A DNA stretch of 64,000 bases, taken from Acidicapsa acidisoli. GTDB taxonomy: Bacteria > Acidobacteriota > Terriglobia > Terriglobales > Acidobacteriaceae. Each line of letters begins with the position of its first letter. Position 1 is the stretch's first letter. Shown one piece after another: positions 53,102-62,764 of this stretch. Both the position numbers and the translations under genes were made by a program. The notes beneath the pieces were generated by a model, which made no database searches, was not told the DNA's origin, and saw only the letters and a list, made by a program, of their open reading frames with translations. The DNA is taken from contig NZ_JAGSYI010000001.1 in the NCBI RefSeq assembly GCF_025685625.1, positions 1 through 64,000 of the forward strand, in the 5' to 3' direction.

Positions 53102-53794
53102 TTACTTGTGGGCTAGCTCAAGCGGTGGCGTCCAATCGGGAAGTTCCGTTGGCGACGCACCATGCACCATCGTGTAGGCATATTCAACGCCCATACCGTA
53201 TGCACCTGCGTGCGTCTTCACAATGTCCATTACTGCGTCATAGGTTTCCTTCAGGGCCCAGTCCCGCTGCCACTCGAGCATGACCTGGATCCAGGTCACC
53301 GGTTTGGCCCCCGCCTGTTCCACGCGGCGCATTGCGGCATCATGCGTCCTGACATCGAGGTCGCCACAGAGGTCTTCAACCACATACACTTCGTAGCCGT
53401 CCGTAATAGCCTGGATCGTGGGAAAAGCTACGCAAACCTCCGTCCAGAGTCCTGCGAGCACGATCTTCTTACGACCTGAGGCCTTGATGGCCGCAACGAA
53501 CTTTGCATCGTCCCAAGAGTTCATGCTGCTGCGTTCGATGGGCGTGATGTCGGGGAACTGCGCTTTGAGTTGCGGCCAGATATAGCCGCTGAAAGATTTC
53601 GTCTCGACCGTGCTGAGGACCGTGGGTAGGCCGAACACTTTGGTCGCCTTTGCGAAACCCACGACGTTGTTGATGAGGGTTTGACGATCGATGCTGGTAA
53701 TTCCGAAAAGCATCTGTGGTTGGTGATCGATAAGCGCCACGACGCAATTGTCTGGCGTGAGCAACCCCTTTTCACTTCGTTTTGCGAGTGACAT
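53102..53794 (-). CDS. Isochorismatase-like cysteine hydrolase
   Basis: The 230-aa protein has the fold's catalytic triad in order: Asp in CVVALIDHQPQM, Lys in the KKIVLAG region, and Cys in LAGLWTEVCVAFPTIQA with the cis-peptide before it. It resembles YcaC-type hydrolases. Likely hydrolyses an amide or ester in the neighbouring pathway; substrate unknown. It precedes the amidohydrolase gene in the same direction. Confidence 0.9.
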   Translation of the reverse strand: MSLAKRSEKGLLTPDNCVVALIDHQPQMLFGITSIDRQTLINNVVGFAKATKVFGLPTVLSTVETKSFSGYIWPQLKAQFPDITPIERSSMNSWDDAKFVAAIKASGRKKIVLAGLWTEVCVAFPTIQAITDGYEVYVVEDLCGDLDVRTHDAAMRRVEQAGAKPVTWIQVMLEWQRDWALKETYDAVMDIVKTHAGAYGMGVEYAYTMVHGASPTELPDWTPPLELAHK

Positions 53795-53984
53795 AGCTTC
53801 ATCTCCTTTGTTCGCGTTATCAGCGCATTAGTTTAGATTTCCTTGCAGCGCGTCTGTGCACGCAGACACTCCGCGCCCGTTGTCCTGTAGTTCTCAGAAG
53901 ATCCAGCACTGCGATCGGTGAATACCAAATTCTCCGACTGGCTGCGACTCAAATCGCGGCGCCGACCGGATGAACCCTTCGCCT

Positions 53985-54791
53985 TCATGCAACGTTTGCT
54001 GTCGAAGCCTGACGTTCGGATTTGGTTTGCTTCGACTTCACAAGGTCCGCTGCAGACGCTCCTTCGAGCGACAGCCCGTAGCCGACTTCCCGCACAATGC
54101 GCTCTTTTAGGGGCTGAATGAAGTGGATCCGCGTATTACGCCGTGTTATCTCGGGGACCTTTAGGTAGAGCGCGGCCAATTCGTGTGCTCGGGCGAGAGC
54201 CTTACCGTTCGGCGTGACCTCAGCCACGACCCCCCATTCGTGTGCCGTACGTGCCGGCACCGGATGGGGGTTTATGAGAAACACCTCGGCTCGTCCCGCA
54301 CCCGCGCGATAACTCCAAGTGGTAAAGATTCCGTCACCGGGTGTAACACCAGCGGCAAAATGGGCCACATCCTGGAAGGTCGCCCCCTCGGCAGCCACAA
54401 TCACATTGGCGAGCAGCAGATAATCGGTGTGAACATGCGCGCGCCCCTCGACCGCCGCAATGACCGGCACACGTATGTTGGCTATGTTTTCCAAAACCTG
54501 AACACCTTCGTCATGAATCGGGCTCCAGATGCCAGGATCGCCAGGGTTGCCCCAAGATGACCAATCGACATCTGTGATGAAGTCTCCGCCTGCGCCCGTC
54601 AGGATTACGATCTTGTTGGCTCGATCCTGCGAAATTCGATAGAAGGCCTCGACAAACTCAGTGTGAGTTTGTGCGGTCATAAGGCACGGCCCTCCGTTGG
54701 TGTGAAGTGAAACCGTCAACACGCCGTTGGCGTCTCGACTCAGCTTTACGTACTGATAAGCAGTGAAGTAGTCGGGTTGAGCTGTTTGCAT
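53985..54791 (-). CDS. Enoyl-CoA hydratase/isomerase (crotonase) family protein
   Basis: The 268-aa crotonase-fold protein reads LSRDANGVLTVSLHTNGGPC, IVILTGAGGDFITDVDW and ANVIVAAEGATFQDVAHFAA. The usual catalytic Glu pair is not evident, so the reaction could differ from hydration. The ATG at 54791 has GGAG. Its C-terminal tail (LKERIVREVGYGLSLEGASA, ADLVKSKQTKSE) recurs as remnants near 56.4 and 63.9 kb, showing a duplicated family. Dispersed repeat R2 lies 70-270 bp upstream. Confidence 0.85.
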   Translation of the reverse strand: MQTAQPDYFTAYQYVKLSRDANGVLTVSLHTNGGPCLMTAQTHTEFVEAFYRISQDRANKIVILTGAGGDFITDVDWSSWGNPGDPGIWSPIHDEGVQVLENIANIRVPVIAAVEGRAHVHTDYLLLANVIVAAEGATFQDVAHFAAGVTPGDGIFTTWSYRAGAGRAEVFLINPHPVPARTAHEWGVVAEVTPNGKALARAHELAALYLKVPEITRRNTRIHFIQPLKERIVREVGYGLSLEGASAADLVKSKQTKSERQASTANVA

Positions 54792-54856
54792 CGGAGTCTC
54801 CTCTGTGTTTGGGCGCTGAGCGTGAACCGTCTGCAACTGTTCGAAAGTCTCAGACG

Positions 54857-55060
54857 ACTTGCACGTAAACGCCCGCGCTCTTTACCAGAGCATGCCGAAT
54901 GCCAGGAATCAGAGTCGCAACATCGCCTGAATTCAAAAGGGTTGTGAAATAGCGGGTCTCGCCGGTATTCGTTGCGTGGCAAAACTCTGACGTCAAGGCG
55001 GAAAGCAGATTGACGTGACGCACGAGCCGCACTTCGCTCACGCGTTCAACTTGCCTTCAG
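54857..55060 (-). repeat. Dispersed repeat, copy R2
   Basis: About 200 bp colinear with R3: gagcatgccgaatgccagga, catcgcctgaattcaaaag, tcgccggtattcgttgcgtg and tgacgtcaaggcggaaagca gattgac. It occupies the 327-bp gap upstream of the crotonase gene. Read on the minus strand both copies keep an open frame with LNSGD, PG-x-RHA and ATNTGE in common. Confidence 0.88.
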
Positions 55061-55163
55061 AAAAAGCGGAATGTATGCTCGGCCGTCGTCTTGTAAGCGA
55101 AGAATGAGGACGTCCGTCGGGCCCGGGTTGTCGTTCGCGGCCGCGCTTCTGGAATGTATACGG

Positions 55164-55415
55164 CTAAAGCTTCGACCCACTATTCACCGGAATACTTGCC
55201 CCGGTGATCCACCGAGCACCATCGGAGGCGAGGAACGCGATCGCGTCGGCTACATCATCGGGTTTGCCGATTCTCTTGAGCGACCGCATGCTGGGTGCAA
55301 GAGTGCGGCCCGCTTCCGCTTTGCTAAGACTCGATATATCGGTTTCAATTATCCTTGGCGCAAAGGCGTTCACACGGATGCCAGGTGGGCCTAACGGCGA
55401 GGCCCAGTGTTTCAC
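55164..55415 (-). pseudogene. SDR C-terminal fragment
   Basis: Only the last third of a short-chain dehydrogenase is readable (VKHWASPLGPPGIRVNAFAP, RIGKPDDVADAIAFLASDGA, WITGASIPVNSG). The Rossmann TGxxxGxG and catalytic YxxxK parts are absent; 93 bp of decayed sequence separate it from the intact SDR upstream, apparently a frame-shifted continuation. Confidence 0.85.
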
Positions 55416-55507
55416 GAGGGATCGCTCAGTTGCAGCACTTCGAAACTGCTCCCGGGGGCGAACAGCGAAGGGTAGCTGCAGTTGTTATCACGCAGCCACT
55501 CGAACGG

Positions 55508-56269
55508 TTATGCGCTCCAGCCGCCGTCCACGGTTAAGTTCTCGCCGTTGATGAACGCCGATTCTGGATGAGCGAGAAATGCGACGGCAGAAGCAATTTC
55601 TTCGACTCGGCCGAACCGACCAACGCTAGTGAGCTTCTTCATGTCCTCCGCTTGACCGTTTGCAGGGCTCAGTTCAGTGTCGATGAATCCAGGCTGTACG
55701 GCGTTAACCGTAACTCCGGTAGCTCCCAGTTCACGCGAGAGTCCGCGTGTGAAGCCGTGGACCGCAAACTTAGTTGCGACATACATCGTCACGCCGGGAA
55801 TAGGTGCAGACTCTCCGTGAATGGAGCCGATGTTGATAATCCGCCCCCACTTCTGCGGAAGCATCCGACGCGCAGCGTCTTTCGATAACGCGATGAGGGG
55901 CCGAACGTTAAGATTGAAATGCTTGTCGTAGGAATCTTCGGCACCCTCCATGAACGGCCCGAAGACCACCGTTCCTGCGTTGTTTACGAGAATGTCGAGA
56001 CGTCCACCGAAGGAGGCACCGAAAACCTGGTCGATGGACGCGATCAACTTATTGATTCCCTGGACGGTGCTGAGATCAGCGCCTACGGCCTCTGCATTCC
56101 CGCCTGCATTGCGGATTTCCTTGACGACCTTTTCTGCACGCGCCGGACTTGCCGCGTAGTTGACAATGACGTAAGCACCATCGGCGGCCAAACGGATAGC
56201 GATAGCAGCTCCGATTCCGCGCGACGAACCTGTGACGAGTGCAAGTTTGTTCTCCAATGGCCTGGACAT
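55508..56269 (-). CDS. Short-chain dehydrogenase/reductase (SDR)
   Basis: The 253-aa classical SDR has cofactor motif LVTGSSRGIGAAIAIRLA, LVNNAG (NNAG), catalytic Ser in INIGSIHGES, Y-x3-K in MYVATKFAVHG and the C-terminal ENLTVDGGWSA. Oxidises or reduces an alcohol/ketone with NAD(P). The ATG at 56269 with AGGAG is preferred; the frame is open 45 codons upstream, where it encodes a flavoprotein remnant. Confidence 0.93.
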   Translation of the reverse strand: MSRPLENKLALVTGSSRGIGAAIAIRLAADGAYVIVNYAASPARAEKVVKEIRNAGGNAEAVGADLSTVQGINKLIASIDQVFGASFGGRLDILVNNAGTVVFGPFMEGAEDSYDKHFNLNVRPLIALSKDAARRMLPQKWGRIINIGSIHGESAPIPGVTMYVATKFAVHGFTRGLSRELGATGVTVNAVQPGFIDTELSPANGQAEDMKKLTSVGRFGRVEEIASAVAFLAHPESAFINGENLTVDGGWSA

Positions 56270-56272
56270 GTT

Positions 56273-56404
56273 CAATCTCCTATCTGGATAATGTTTTTGC
56301 TTGCGCTCAACCACCGCGACGCGTTTACCTTCTCCTGTGAGGGTCCACGAAGTTAAAGTTGATCCGGTGCCAGCCTCGATAATCACGAGATCACAGTCAT
56401 GCAA
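56273..56404 (-). pseudogene. Flavoprotein N-terminal remnant (Rossmann FAD motif) in frame with SDR
   Basis: About 44 codons read CDLVIIEAGTGSTLTSWTLT, then GEGKRVAVVERK, the dinucleotide-binding start of pyridine nucleotide-disulfide or similar flavoproteins, with the first Gly of GxGxxG changed to Glu. It then runs into the SDR start region. It follows directly on the crotonase 3' remnant. Confidence 0.7.
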
Positions 56405-56515
56405 CCTTTGCTGTCGAAGCTGGACTTTCCGATTTGGTTTGCTTCGACTTCACAGCGTCGGCTGCAGACGCTCCTTCAAGCGGTAACCCGTAGCCGATTC
56501 CCGCGCAATGCGTAG
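56400..56515 (-). pseudogene. Crotonase 3'-end remnant
   Basis: The last ~38 codons of a crotonase paralogue (GIGYGLPLEGASAADAVKSK, QTKSESPASTAKVA, stop) match the intact gene's end at 53985-54110. The rest of that gene is missing. Confidence 0.85.
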
Positions 56516-56525
56516 TCATGGCTTG

Positions 56526-56583
56526 ATTCTGGCGTCATGGCAGAAAGGAGATTGACGCGGCGGCCGAGCGCAATTCCATCTTC
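56526..56583 (-). repeat. Dispersed repeat, partial copy R4
   Basis: ttctggcgtcatggcagaaa, then ggagattgacgcggcggc and gcaattcca correspond to the inner third of R3. Confidence 0.65.
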
Positions 56584-56595
56584 CGGTGTGCGTTT

Positions 56596-56797
56596 CACAC
56601 GTAAAAGCCCACCGTCTTTAGCTGAGCATGCCGAGTGCCAGGAAGCGGCGCCGCAGCATCGCCTGAATTCAAAAGAGTTATGAAATTGGGAATCTCGCCG
56701 GTATTCGTTGCGTGGCGAGTCTTTGACGTCAAGGCGGAAAGCAGATTGACTCGGCGCCCGGACGCGATTCCACCGCGCATTCAACTGAGAGGTTGAG
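56596..56797 (-). repeat. Dispersed repeat, copy R3
   Basis: Colinear with R2 across about 200 bp and ends with caactgagaggttgag like R1. It lies between the PoxB-like pseudogene and the crotonase remnant. No gene is recognised between 56516 and 56974. Confidence 0.88.
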
Positions 56798-56974
56798 ACG
56801 ATTCCAAATTAATGTTACTTGAATCGTGTCGATGTGGCCGTTGATTCCGAGCGCCGCCAGCGGCTTGCGCGCAAGTAATGAAATCTCTTCGCGATCTCGA
56901 TGCTCGCCGGAGCTTCTGACGGCAGTTGCGTCTATACCAGCACTCCTTTTTCGTGCCACGCTCATTTGGCTCGC

Positions 56975-58703
56975 TTACCGGATGAGATTCACCTTCGCGA
57001 GATCGATAATCTCGTCCCCATGCCCGTTGAGAACTGCCCTGAGAGCAAAAATGCCGAAGCCTTTTACCTGCTCGAAAGTGATGGTCGGAGGCATCGACAG
57101 TTCCTGCCTGCTTACAAGAATCTCGATCAGCGCCGGTCCGTCGTGTTGGAGAGCTTGCTCGATCATTGGCGGCACTTGATCTGGCGTTTCTGCCGTCAGG
57201 CCAAGGAGACCCGCAGCTTCGGCCAGCTTTGCGAAGTTCGGGTTCCGCAGATCGGTTCCAAAATCGACAATCCCAGCTGCCTTCATCTCCAGTTCGACAA
57301 AGGCCAATGACTCGTTCTTGAAAACAATGATCTTGACAGGCGCGCGCAATTGGCACAGTGAGAGCAGGTCGCCCATGAGCATGGCAAGACCGCCGTCGCC
57401 CGATAGGGAGATTACCTGGCACCCCGAATGGCTCACCTGGGCGCCTATAGCCTGGGGCAATGCATTTGCCATTGAGCCGTGGTTGAAAGAGCCGAGCAGG
57501 CGCCGTTTGCCGTTCATGGTTAAATAGCGTGCCGCCCAGATAGTCGGCGTGCCGACATCACAGGTGAAGATCGCATCTTCGGCAGCCAACGCGTCGAGTA
57601 CTCGAACAACATAGTGCGGATGGATAGGTTTCTTACCAGATACCGCTGTCGCAAGTTCATCGAGATCCCTCCTCGCCTCCTGGTAATTTTCCCGGGAGGT
57701 CTTCAAATGCCAATCGTCCTGGTTTTGCGTCAGCTTTGGCAGAAGGGCCTGAAGAGTCGTTTTTGCATCTCCTACAAAGCCATAGTCGACCTTGGTGCGG
57801 CGGCCTAATTGTTCTCCCCGGATGTCGATCTGTACGACCGTCGCATCCTTCGGGAAGAACTGCTGATATGGAAAGTCCGTTCCGATCATGAGCAACAGAT
57901 CGCAGGTCATCATCGCGCGATAACCCGACGAAAACCCAAGCAGGCCAGTCATACCCACATCGTATGGATTGTCGTACTCGATGAATTCTTTTCCACGCAC
58001 AGCATGCACGATTGGGGCGTTCAGTCTGGCCGCAAGTTCAACCAACTCCGCGTGAGCTCCCGCGCAGCCCGCCCCGGCAAGGATCGTTGTCTTCGTGGAT
58101 CCATTGAGTAGGGATGCCAATATCTCGATTTCATCACCGGTGGGAGATACAGTAGGTCTGGGCGGGGGGAAAATGTAGCCGTGGTCCCTCTTGTGTTGCA
58201 TCACGTAGCGCTATGTCTCCGGGAATCGTAACCACTGCGACCCCACCACGCGAAACAGCAGTCTGGATGGCAATCTCGAGAACACGCGGCATCTGCTCCG
58301 GAAACGAGATCGATTGGCAGTAGTGACTGCATTGCGCGAAGAGGTGTTCTGGGTTAGTTTCTTGAAAATAGCCGCTGCCAATTTCGCTGCTGGGGATCTG
58401 AGCTGCGATCGCGAGCACTGGAACGCGACTGCGATGGCAATCATAAAGACCGTTGATCAAATGCAGATTGCCTGGGCCGCAACTCCCCGCGCATACCGCC
58501 AGTCTTCCCGTCAGATGTGCTTCCGCGCCGGCCGCGAAGGCGGCTGCCTCTTCGTGGCGCATGTGAATCTATTGAATCTGGCTCTGCCGTCGAATCGAGT
58601 CGGTAATTCCGTTGAGGGAATCGCCGGAAACCCCGTAGAGCCTTTTCACGCCGGCCGCCGCAAGAGTTTGCACAAGCAGATCGGCCACTGTTTTTGTTGC
58701 CAC
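56975..58703 (-). pseudogene. Thiamine-diphosphate enzyme (PoxB/pyruvate oxidase-like), broken
   Basis: The three readable parts form one ThDP-dependent enzyme. From GTG 58703: TKTVADLLVQTLAAAGVKRL, YGVSGDSLNGITDSIRRQSQ, then TAG at 58569-58571 where the family has Trp (before [17 protein letters not shown]). The frame then continues to about 58165 and shifts at a G-rich run (ggcgggggg, 58161-58169), resuming [20 protein letters not shown] to the end. The ThDP motif GDGGLAMLMGDLLSLCQL and the catalytic Glu region (MRHEE) survive. Two independent lesions suggest a real pseudogene, though the homopolymer could be a read error. Confidence 0.88.
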
Positions 58704-58847
58704 TGTATTCCCTCCCTCTTCATCCTGCAAAGCGGTTCGTTCACTTGCATCGCCATTGTCGGCGTCCTCGCGCTAGGTAAGGCAAGTTGTCTCTCTCCTT
58801 TGGTGGAGACAACTCGCCAATTACGCGGCGCGCTTGCCCGATGTATT

Positions 58848-59711
58848 TCAAGGTTGCAGGAAATCGAGCAACGCGGCGGTCACTTGTTCGGGCTGCTCTT
58901 CGTGTGGCAGATGGCCTGACAGCGGGATGGGTGCAACCTTAAGATCTGAAGCCATGTCGTCCCAGAGTTTCGCCATGTCCATAATTTTCGCTCCGGCGAA
59001 TTCGGCTCCCCACAGCGCCATCGTGGGGCATGCGATCCTCTTGTCCGCATCGGCGTAATCCTGCTCCAGATCCTGACGCCAGGCGCTATAGTCGGAAAAA
59101 GCGCCATGCAGACCGCCCGGCTGAGCATAAGCCTGCGTGTATACGGCGATGTCCGCGTCGCTCAACGCTTCGGGATTGTAGGTCCAGTCTCCGAAGAGGT
59201 AGCGCAGCCACATCTCTTCGCGCCCCTGTACCAGCGCCTGGGGAAGATGGGGCACACCTTGGAAGAGGAAAAACCAACCGAACTGAGCGAATGCCGCATT
59301 CTTTGTGTCAAAGATAACTTTGGTCGGGATATTGTCCAGCGCCGCAAACCGTTCGACCACTTCGGGATGATCTTTTACAAACCGCGTTCCTACTCGAGCG
59401 CCTCGATCATGACCGATAATGGTGGCCTTCTGAATGCCCAGGTGTCGCATCAGCCTTCGAATGTCGTTGGCCATCGTGCGCTTGTCATAGCCGCTCGCTG
59501 GCTTATCAGTGGCGCCATAGCCGCGCAGATCCGGGACGATGAGTCGATAATGTTGCGCCAGCGAGGTGATCTGGTAACGCCAGGCATACCAGGTCTCCGG
59601 GAAGCCGTGGAGCAAGACCACAGCAGGGCCTTTCCCCGCTTCTACAAAGTGCATCCGTAGACCGTCTAAGTCTGCGCGATGGTGCTGGATCATCGATAAA
59701 TTGGCGTTCAT
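58848..59711 (-). CDS. Alpha/beta hydrolase, epoxide hydrolase/dehalogenase-like
   Basis: The 287-aa enzyme has oxyanion motif VVLLHGFPETWYAW, and the nucleophile elbow GHDRGARVG places Asp where esterases have Ser, as in epoxide hydrolases and haloalkane/fluoroacetate dehalogenases. The catalytic His is in LSGHLPHEEQPEQV. Cap domain about 130-210. Exact reaction open. It lies between the 2-hydroxyacid dehydrogenase and the PoxB-like pseudogene. Confidence 0.92.
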   Translation of the reverse strand: MNANLSMIQHHRADLDGLRMHFVEAGKGPAVVLLHGFPETWYAWRYQITSLAQHYRLIVPDLRGYGATDKPASGYDKRTMANDIRRLMRHLGIQKATIIGHDRGARVGTRFVKDHPEVVERFAALDNIPTKVIFDTKNAAFAQFGWFFLFQGVPHLPQALVQGREEMWLRYLFGDWTYNPEALSDADIAVYTQAYAQPGGLHGAFSDYSAWRQDLEQDYADADKRIACPTMALWGAEFAGAKIMDMAKLWDDMASDLKVAPIPLSGHLPHEEQPEQVTAALLDFLQP

Positions 59712-59789
59712 AATGAGCTCCCCCTGTCGAAAATGATGAAAAATCTCTTGGCGCTAAAAGGCGTTGCCCCTCTAACGATCCTCTTGCAG

Positions 59790-62729
59790 CTATCTTGCTG
59801 CGCCATCGAGACGAGTCGTCTCCTCGAGCGCGAAGATGAATGACTCGTAAGGCTTACCGGTCGCTTGCTGCAGGCCCATCTCACAAGTCCGATTTGCTGA
59901 AAGGTAGACGTCGGCGGGATGCGCGTCTAGATAGGCCTTCTCCTCGCGTGTAGCCGAGACAACGAGCTCTGGGTGCAGTAAGCCGCGATCGCCGGCGGTT
60001 CCGCAGCACGTTGTTCCGATTGGAACGATAACGTCGTCGGCAACAGCCCTGGCGATCTCGATGAATTTCTCCTCGAGACCGAGATGGATCATGGAGCACG
60101 TCGGATGCACCGCCGCACTACCCAGCTTTCGTTCGATCGGAAGGCTTGGGAGCAACCGGTGGACCCAAACAATCGCGTCGACGAGTTCGATCTTATTGAA
60201 TCGCTCTTGTCGCTCGCGGTCTATGTGAGTTCGTACATCGTCCAATAGGCCGTGAGTGCATGAAACAGCGTCGATCACGACGGGCAGGGCGCCCGCGTTG
60301 CTCCAGTCCCACATTGCGTCGGCGATCGCCGTGGCCATCCATTCATGACCAAGCCGGTAACCCTTGGAACTCCAAGGCGTTGAACAGCAAAGGCCACGCA
60401 CGTTATCGGGGATCCAGAGCGGTTGCCCGGCGCGGGCAGATAGCGCCACAAGCGCCTCGGGAAGGCTCGGTCGCCGCGCCATGCCTCGCGCGCGGCCAAA
60501 GATGCGGTTGATGCAGGCCGGAAAATAAACCGCCGCTGCACCCTGACGCGAAGTCTGCGGAAGCCTGCCTGGGGCCTTCTGCGGCATGGGTCCGGGGACT
60601 GAGGGAACGAGGTCTTTGCTGAGTGCCGCTCTCGCCACCGCAGTCAGACCCGTCAAGGCTCTCACGCCAACAGTTCTCGAGATGAAATCAGTCACGCCTA
60701 CTGCCATGCGGGCGATGGTTTCGACGCTATTCCAGCGCTTGGCGATAGCAAGCGCAACCTTCTCGCGCCCATCTGTGTTTTCGCGCTGGCGGAATGACTT
60801 GACAAGCGTCCCCGTGTTGATTGATACCGGGCAAGGCTCCGCGCATGATCCGTCGGCCGCGCAAGTCTGTATACCGTCGTATTCGTAGTCCTTGAGCAAT
60901 TGCGCAAACATCAGTGAGTCATTCGGCTGGCGAGCCATCTCGCGCCGGACAACGATACGTTGCCGAGGTGTCATAGTAACGTTGCGCGATGGGCAAACCG
61001 GCTCACACATGCCGCACTCGATGCAACGCGTGGCTTCGGAGCCGTCGATCGCTGGGGAAGACTTAAATCGCTGCAAATGGATTCCCTCATCACGAGTAAG
61101 AACGCAGTCCGGAGCGAGCACACCGTATGGGTCGGCCAACCTCTTGATCCGCCACATCATCTCTGTGGCCTTATCGCCCCATTCACGCCGTACAAACGGG
61201 GCCATATTACGCCCCGTTCCGTGCTCGGCCTTCAGCGAACCGTCGTATTTGTCAATCACGAGCTCGACCAGTTCGTCCATGAATGCGCTGTAGCGGGCCC
61301 GATCGGCGGGGTCCTCCAGCCTTGGGGTAAGAGTGAAATGCAAGTTGCCGAAGGCCGCGTGCCCGGCCACGCCTGGCAGAAATCCGTGCTTGGTGAGCAG
61401 CGCCTGCAAGTCTTGTGCGCCTTCGGCGATGCGGGCTGGAGGAAAGCAGACGTCTTCATTGACGAGCGCGGATCCGTCCGGTCGCCCTTTCCCAATGATC
61501 CCGATCAGGCCTTCGCGTACCCGCCAGTCAATCTCCATCGCCTTGGCGTCACGGGTGAAGTCCAGAGGTTGGAGCAGATTGGCGTTGGCAGTAAGCGCGT
61601 GTGCCGCAGCTTCGATATGGTCAAGTGCGGCGTCATCCGCTGCGGTGAATTCGACCAACAGTGCGGCGGCCTTCGGATCGAGTGTCATCCAGTAGTGAGG
61701 TGTTCCCGGAAACGCCTGGACAGCAGCCGTCAGTGCTGGCGCCATCATGAGCTCGACGGCCTCTGCGCCGAGAGAGACGAGGCCGGGCACCAGCGCGACG
61801 GCCTCATCCATTGAAGGTAACGGAATCCATGTAACGCAGGTAGCGCCGGGGGTCGGGAGCGTGTCGATCACCGCTTCGGCGATGAACGCAAGCGTCCCTT
61901 CGGAACCAACTACGAGTCGGCGGAAGATTTCGAGCGGCGTGTCGGCGTCGAGCAGAGCGTCGAGCCGGTAGCCGTTCGTATTTCGGATCATGAACTTATG
62001 TCGGATTCGGTCGGTGAGTGGACGGTCGGCGATCAACTCAGCCCGCAGCTTGAGCAGACCCTGTGCAAGCTCTGGTTCGCTGCGCATGAGCGCTGCCTCG
62101 GCATCGGGCTGTGCCGTGTCAATGACGGTTCCAGAAGCCAGCACGAGGGTCATCGAGCGGACCGTGTTGTACGCGTTGCGCTCAATCTTGCACCGCATCC
62201 CACCTGAGTTGTTGGCGATGACCCCGCCGATCGTGCACGCATTGATGCTCGCTGGGTCAGGTCCCAGGCGACGACCGTGTTTGCGTAGGAAGGTACTGGC
62301 GTGCCCGAGAATAACACCGGGCCGGGCACGAAGCAGACTGCCTCCGTCCGCGAGCGACATGCCATACCAATGTTTACGGACATCGATCAGGATGTCGTCC
62401 GATTGCGCCTGTCCGCAGAGGCTCGTCCCTGCTGCGCGGAAAGTTGCATGTCGTCCGTTCTCGCGGCAGTATTTCAGTAAAGCGACAACGTCTCGGGTTG
62501 TGCGCGGAGTTACTACGACCTGCGGAATGAGGCGATAGGGGCTGGCGTCGGAGGCGTAACGGATAAGGTCAATGGCACGATGCAGAACTTGATCTCCGCC
62601 GATCAGTTTACTCAGCGCTTCGCGCAACTCCCGCGGCGTCCCGAAAACGCGTTCATCGGGAACGCGATCTTCAGCTGGTTTTCCCGATGTGTGACCGATT
62701 CGAGCCGTGTCTGGTTGTAGTAGTGCCAT
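59790..62729 (-). CDS. FAD-binding and (Fe-S) oxidoreductase (D-2-hydroxyacid/D-lactate dehydrogenase type)
   Basis: The 979-aa fusion has a PCMH FAD domain (about 60-280; FRAAGTSLCGQAQSDDILID, IGGVIANNSGGMRCKIERNA), an FAD-oxidase C domain (about 300-550, ending LKAEHGTGRNMAPFVRREWG), two 4Fe-4S motifs (CIECGMCEPVCPSRN and CAADGSCAEPCPVSIN) and C-terminal CCG domains. Such fusions oxidise D-lactate, D-2-hydroxyglutarate or similar acids and pass electrons to the respiratory chain. Substrate cannot be read from sequence. No signal peptide. Confidence 0.93.
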   Translation of the reverse strand: MALLQPDTARIGHTSGKPAEDRVPDERVFGTPRELREALSKLIGGDQVLHRAIDLIRYASDASPYRLIPQVVVTPRTTRDVVALLKYCRENGRHATFRAAGTSLCGQAQSDDILIDVRKHWYGMSLADGGSLLRARPGVILGHASTFLRKHGRRLGPDPASINACTIGGVIANNSGGMRCKIERNAYNTVRSMTLVLASGTVIDTAQPDAEAALMRSEPELAQGLLKLRAELIADRPLTDRIRHKFMIRNTNGYRLDALLDADTPLEIFRRLVVGSEGTLAFIAEAVIDTLPTPGATCVTWIPLPSMDEAVALVPGLVSLGAEAVELMMAPALTAAVQAFPGTPHYWMTLDPKAAALLVEFTAADDAALDHIEAAAHALTANANLLQPLDFTRDAKAMEIDWRVREGLIGIIGKGRPDGSALVNEDVCFPPARIAEGAQDLQALLTKHGFLPGVAGHAAFGNLHFTLTPRLEDPADRARYSAFMDELVELVIDKYDGSLKAEHGTGRNMAPFVRREWGDKATEMMWRIKRLADPYGVLAPDCVLTRDEGIHLQRFKSSPAIDGSEATRCIECGMCEPVCPSRNVTMTPRQRIVVRREMARQPNDSLMFAQLLKDYEYDGIQTCAADGSCAEPCPVSINTGTLVKSFRQRENTDGREKVALAIAKRWNSVETIARMAVGVTDFISRTVGVRALTGLTAVARAALSKDLVPSVPGPMPQKAPGRLPQTSRQGAAAVYFPACINRIFGRARGMARRPSLPEALVALSARAGQPLWIPDNVRGLCCSTPWSSKGYRLGHEWMATAIADAMWDWSNAGALPVVIDAVSCTHGLLDDVRTHIDRERQERFNKIELVDAIVWVHRLLPSLPIERKLGSAAVHPTCSMIHLGLEEKFIEIARAVADDVIVPIGTTCCGTAGDRGLLHPELVVSATREEKAYLDAHPADVYLSANRTCEMGLQQATGKPYESFIFALEETTRLDGAAR

Positions 62730-62764
62730 TTTGGGCGCTTCTCCTCGTAGGGTCTGCTGATGGG

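Noticed and set aside
56781-57422. 213-codon minus-strand frame across the PoxB-like region
   Set aside because: Out-of-frame shadow; the ThDP-enzyme frame carries the recognisable motifs.
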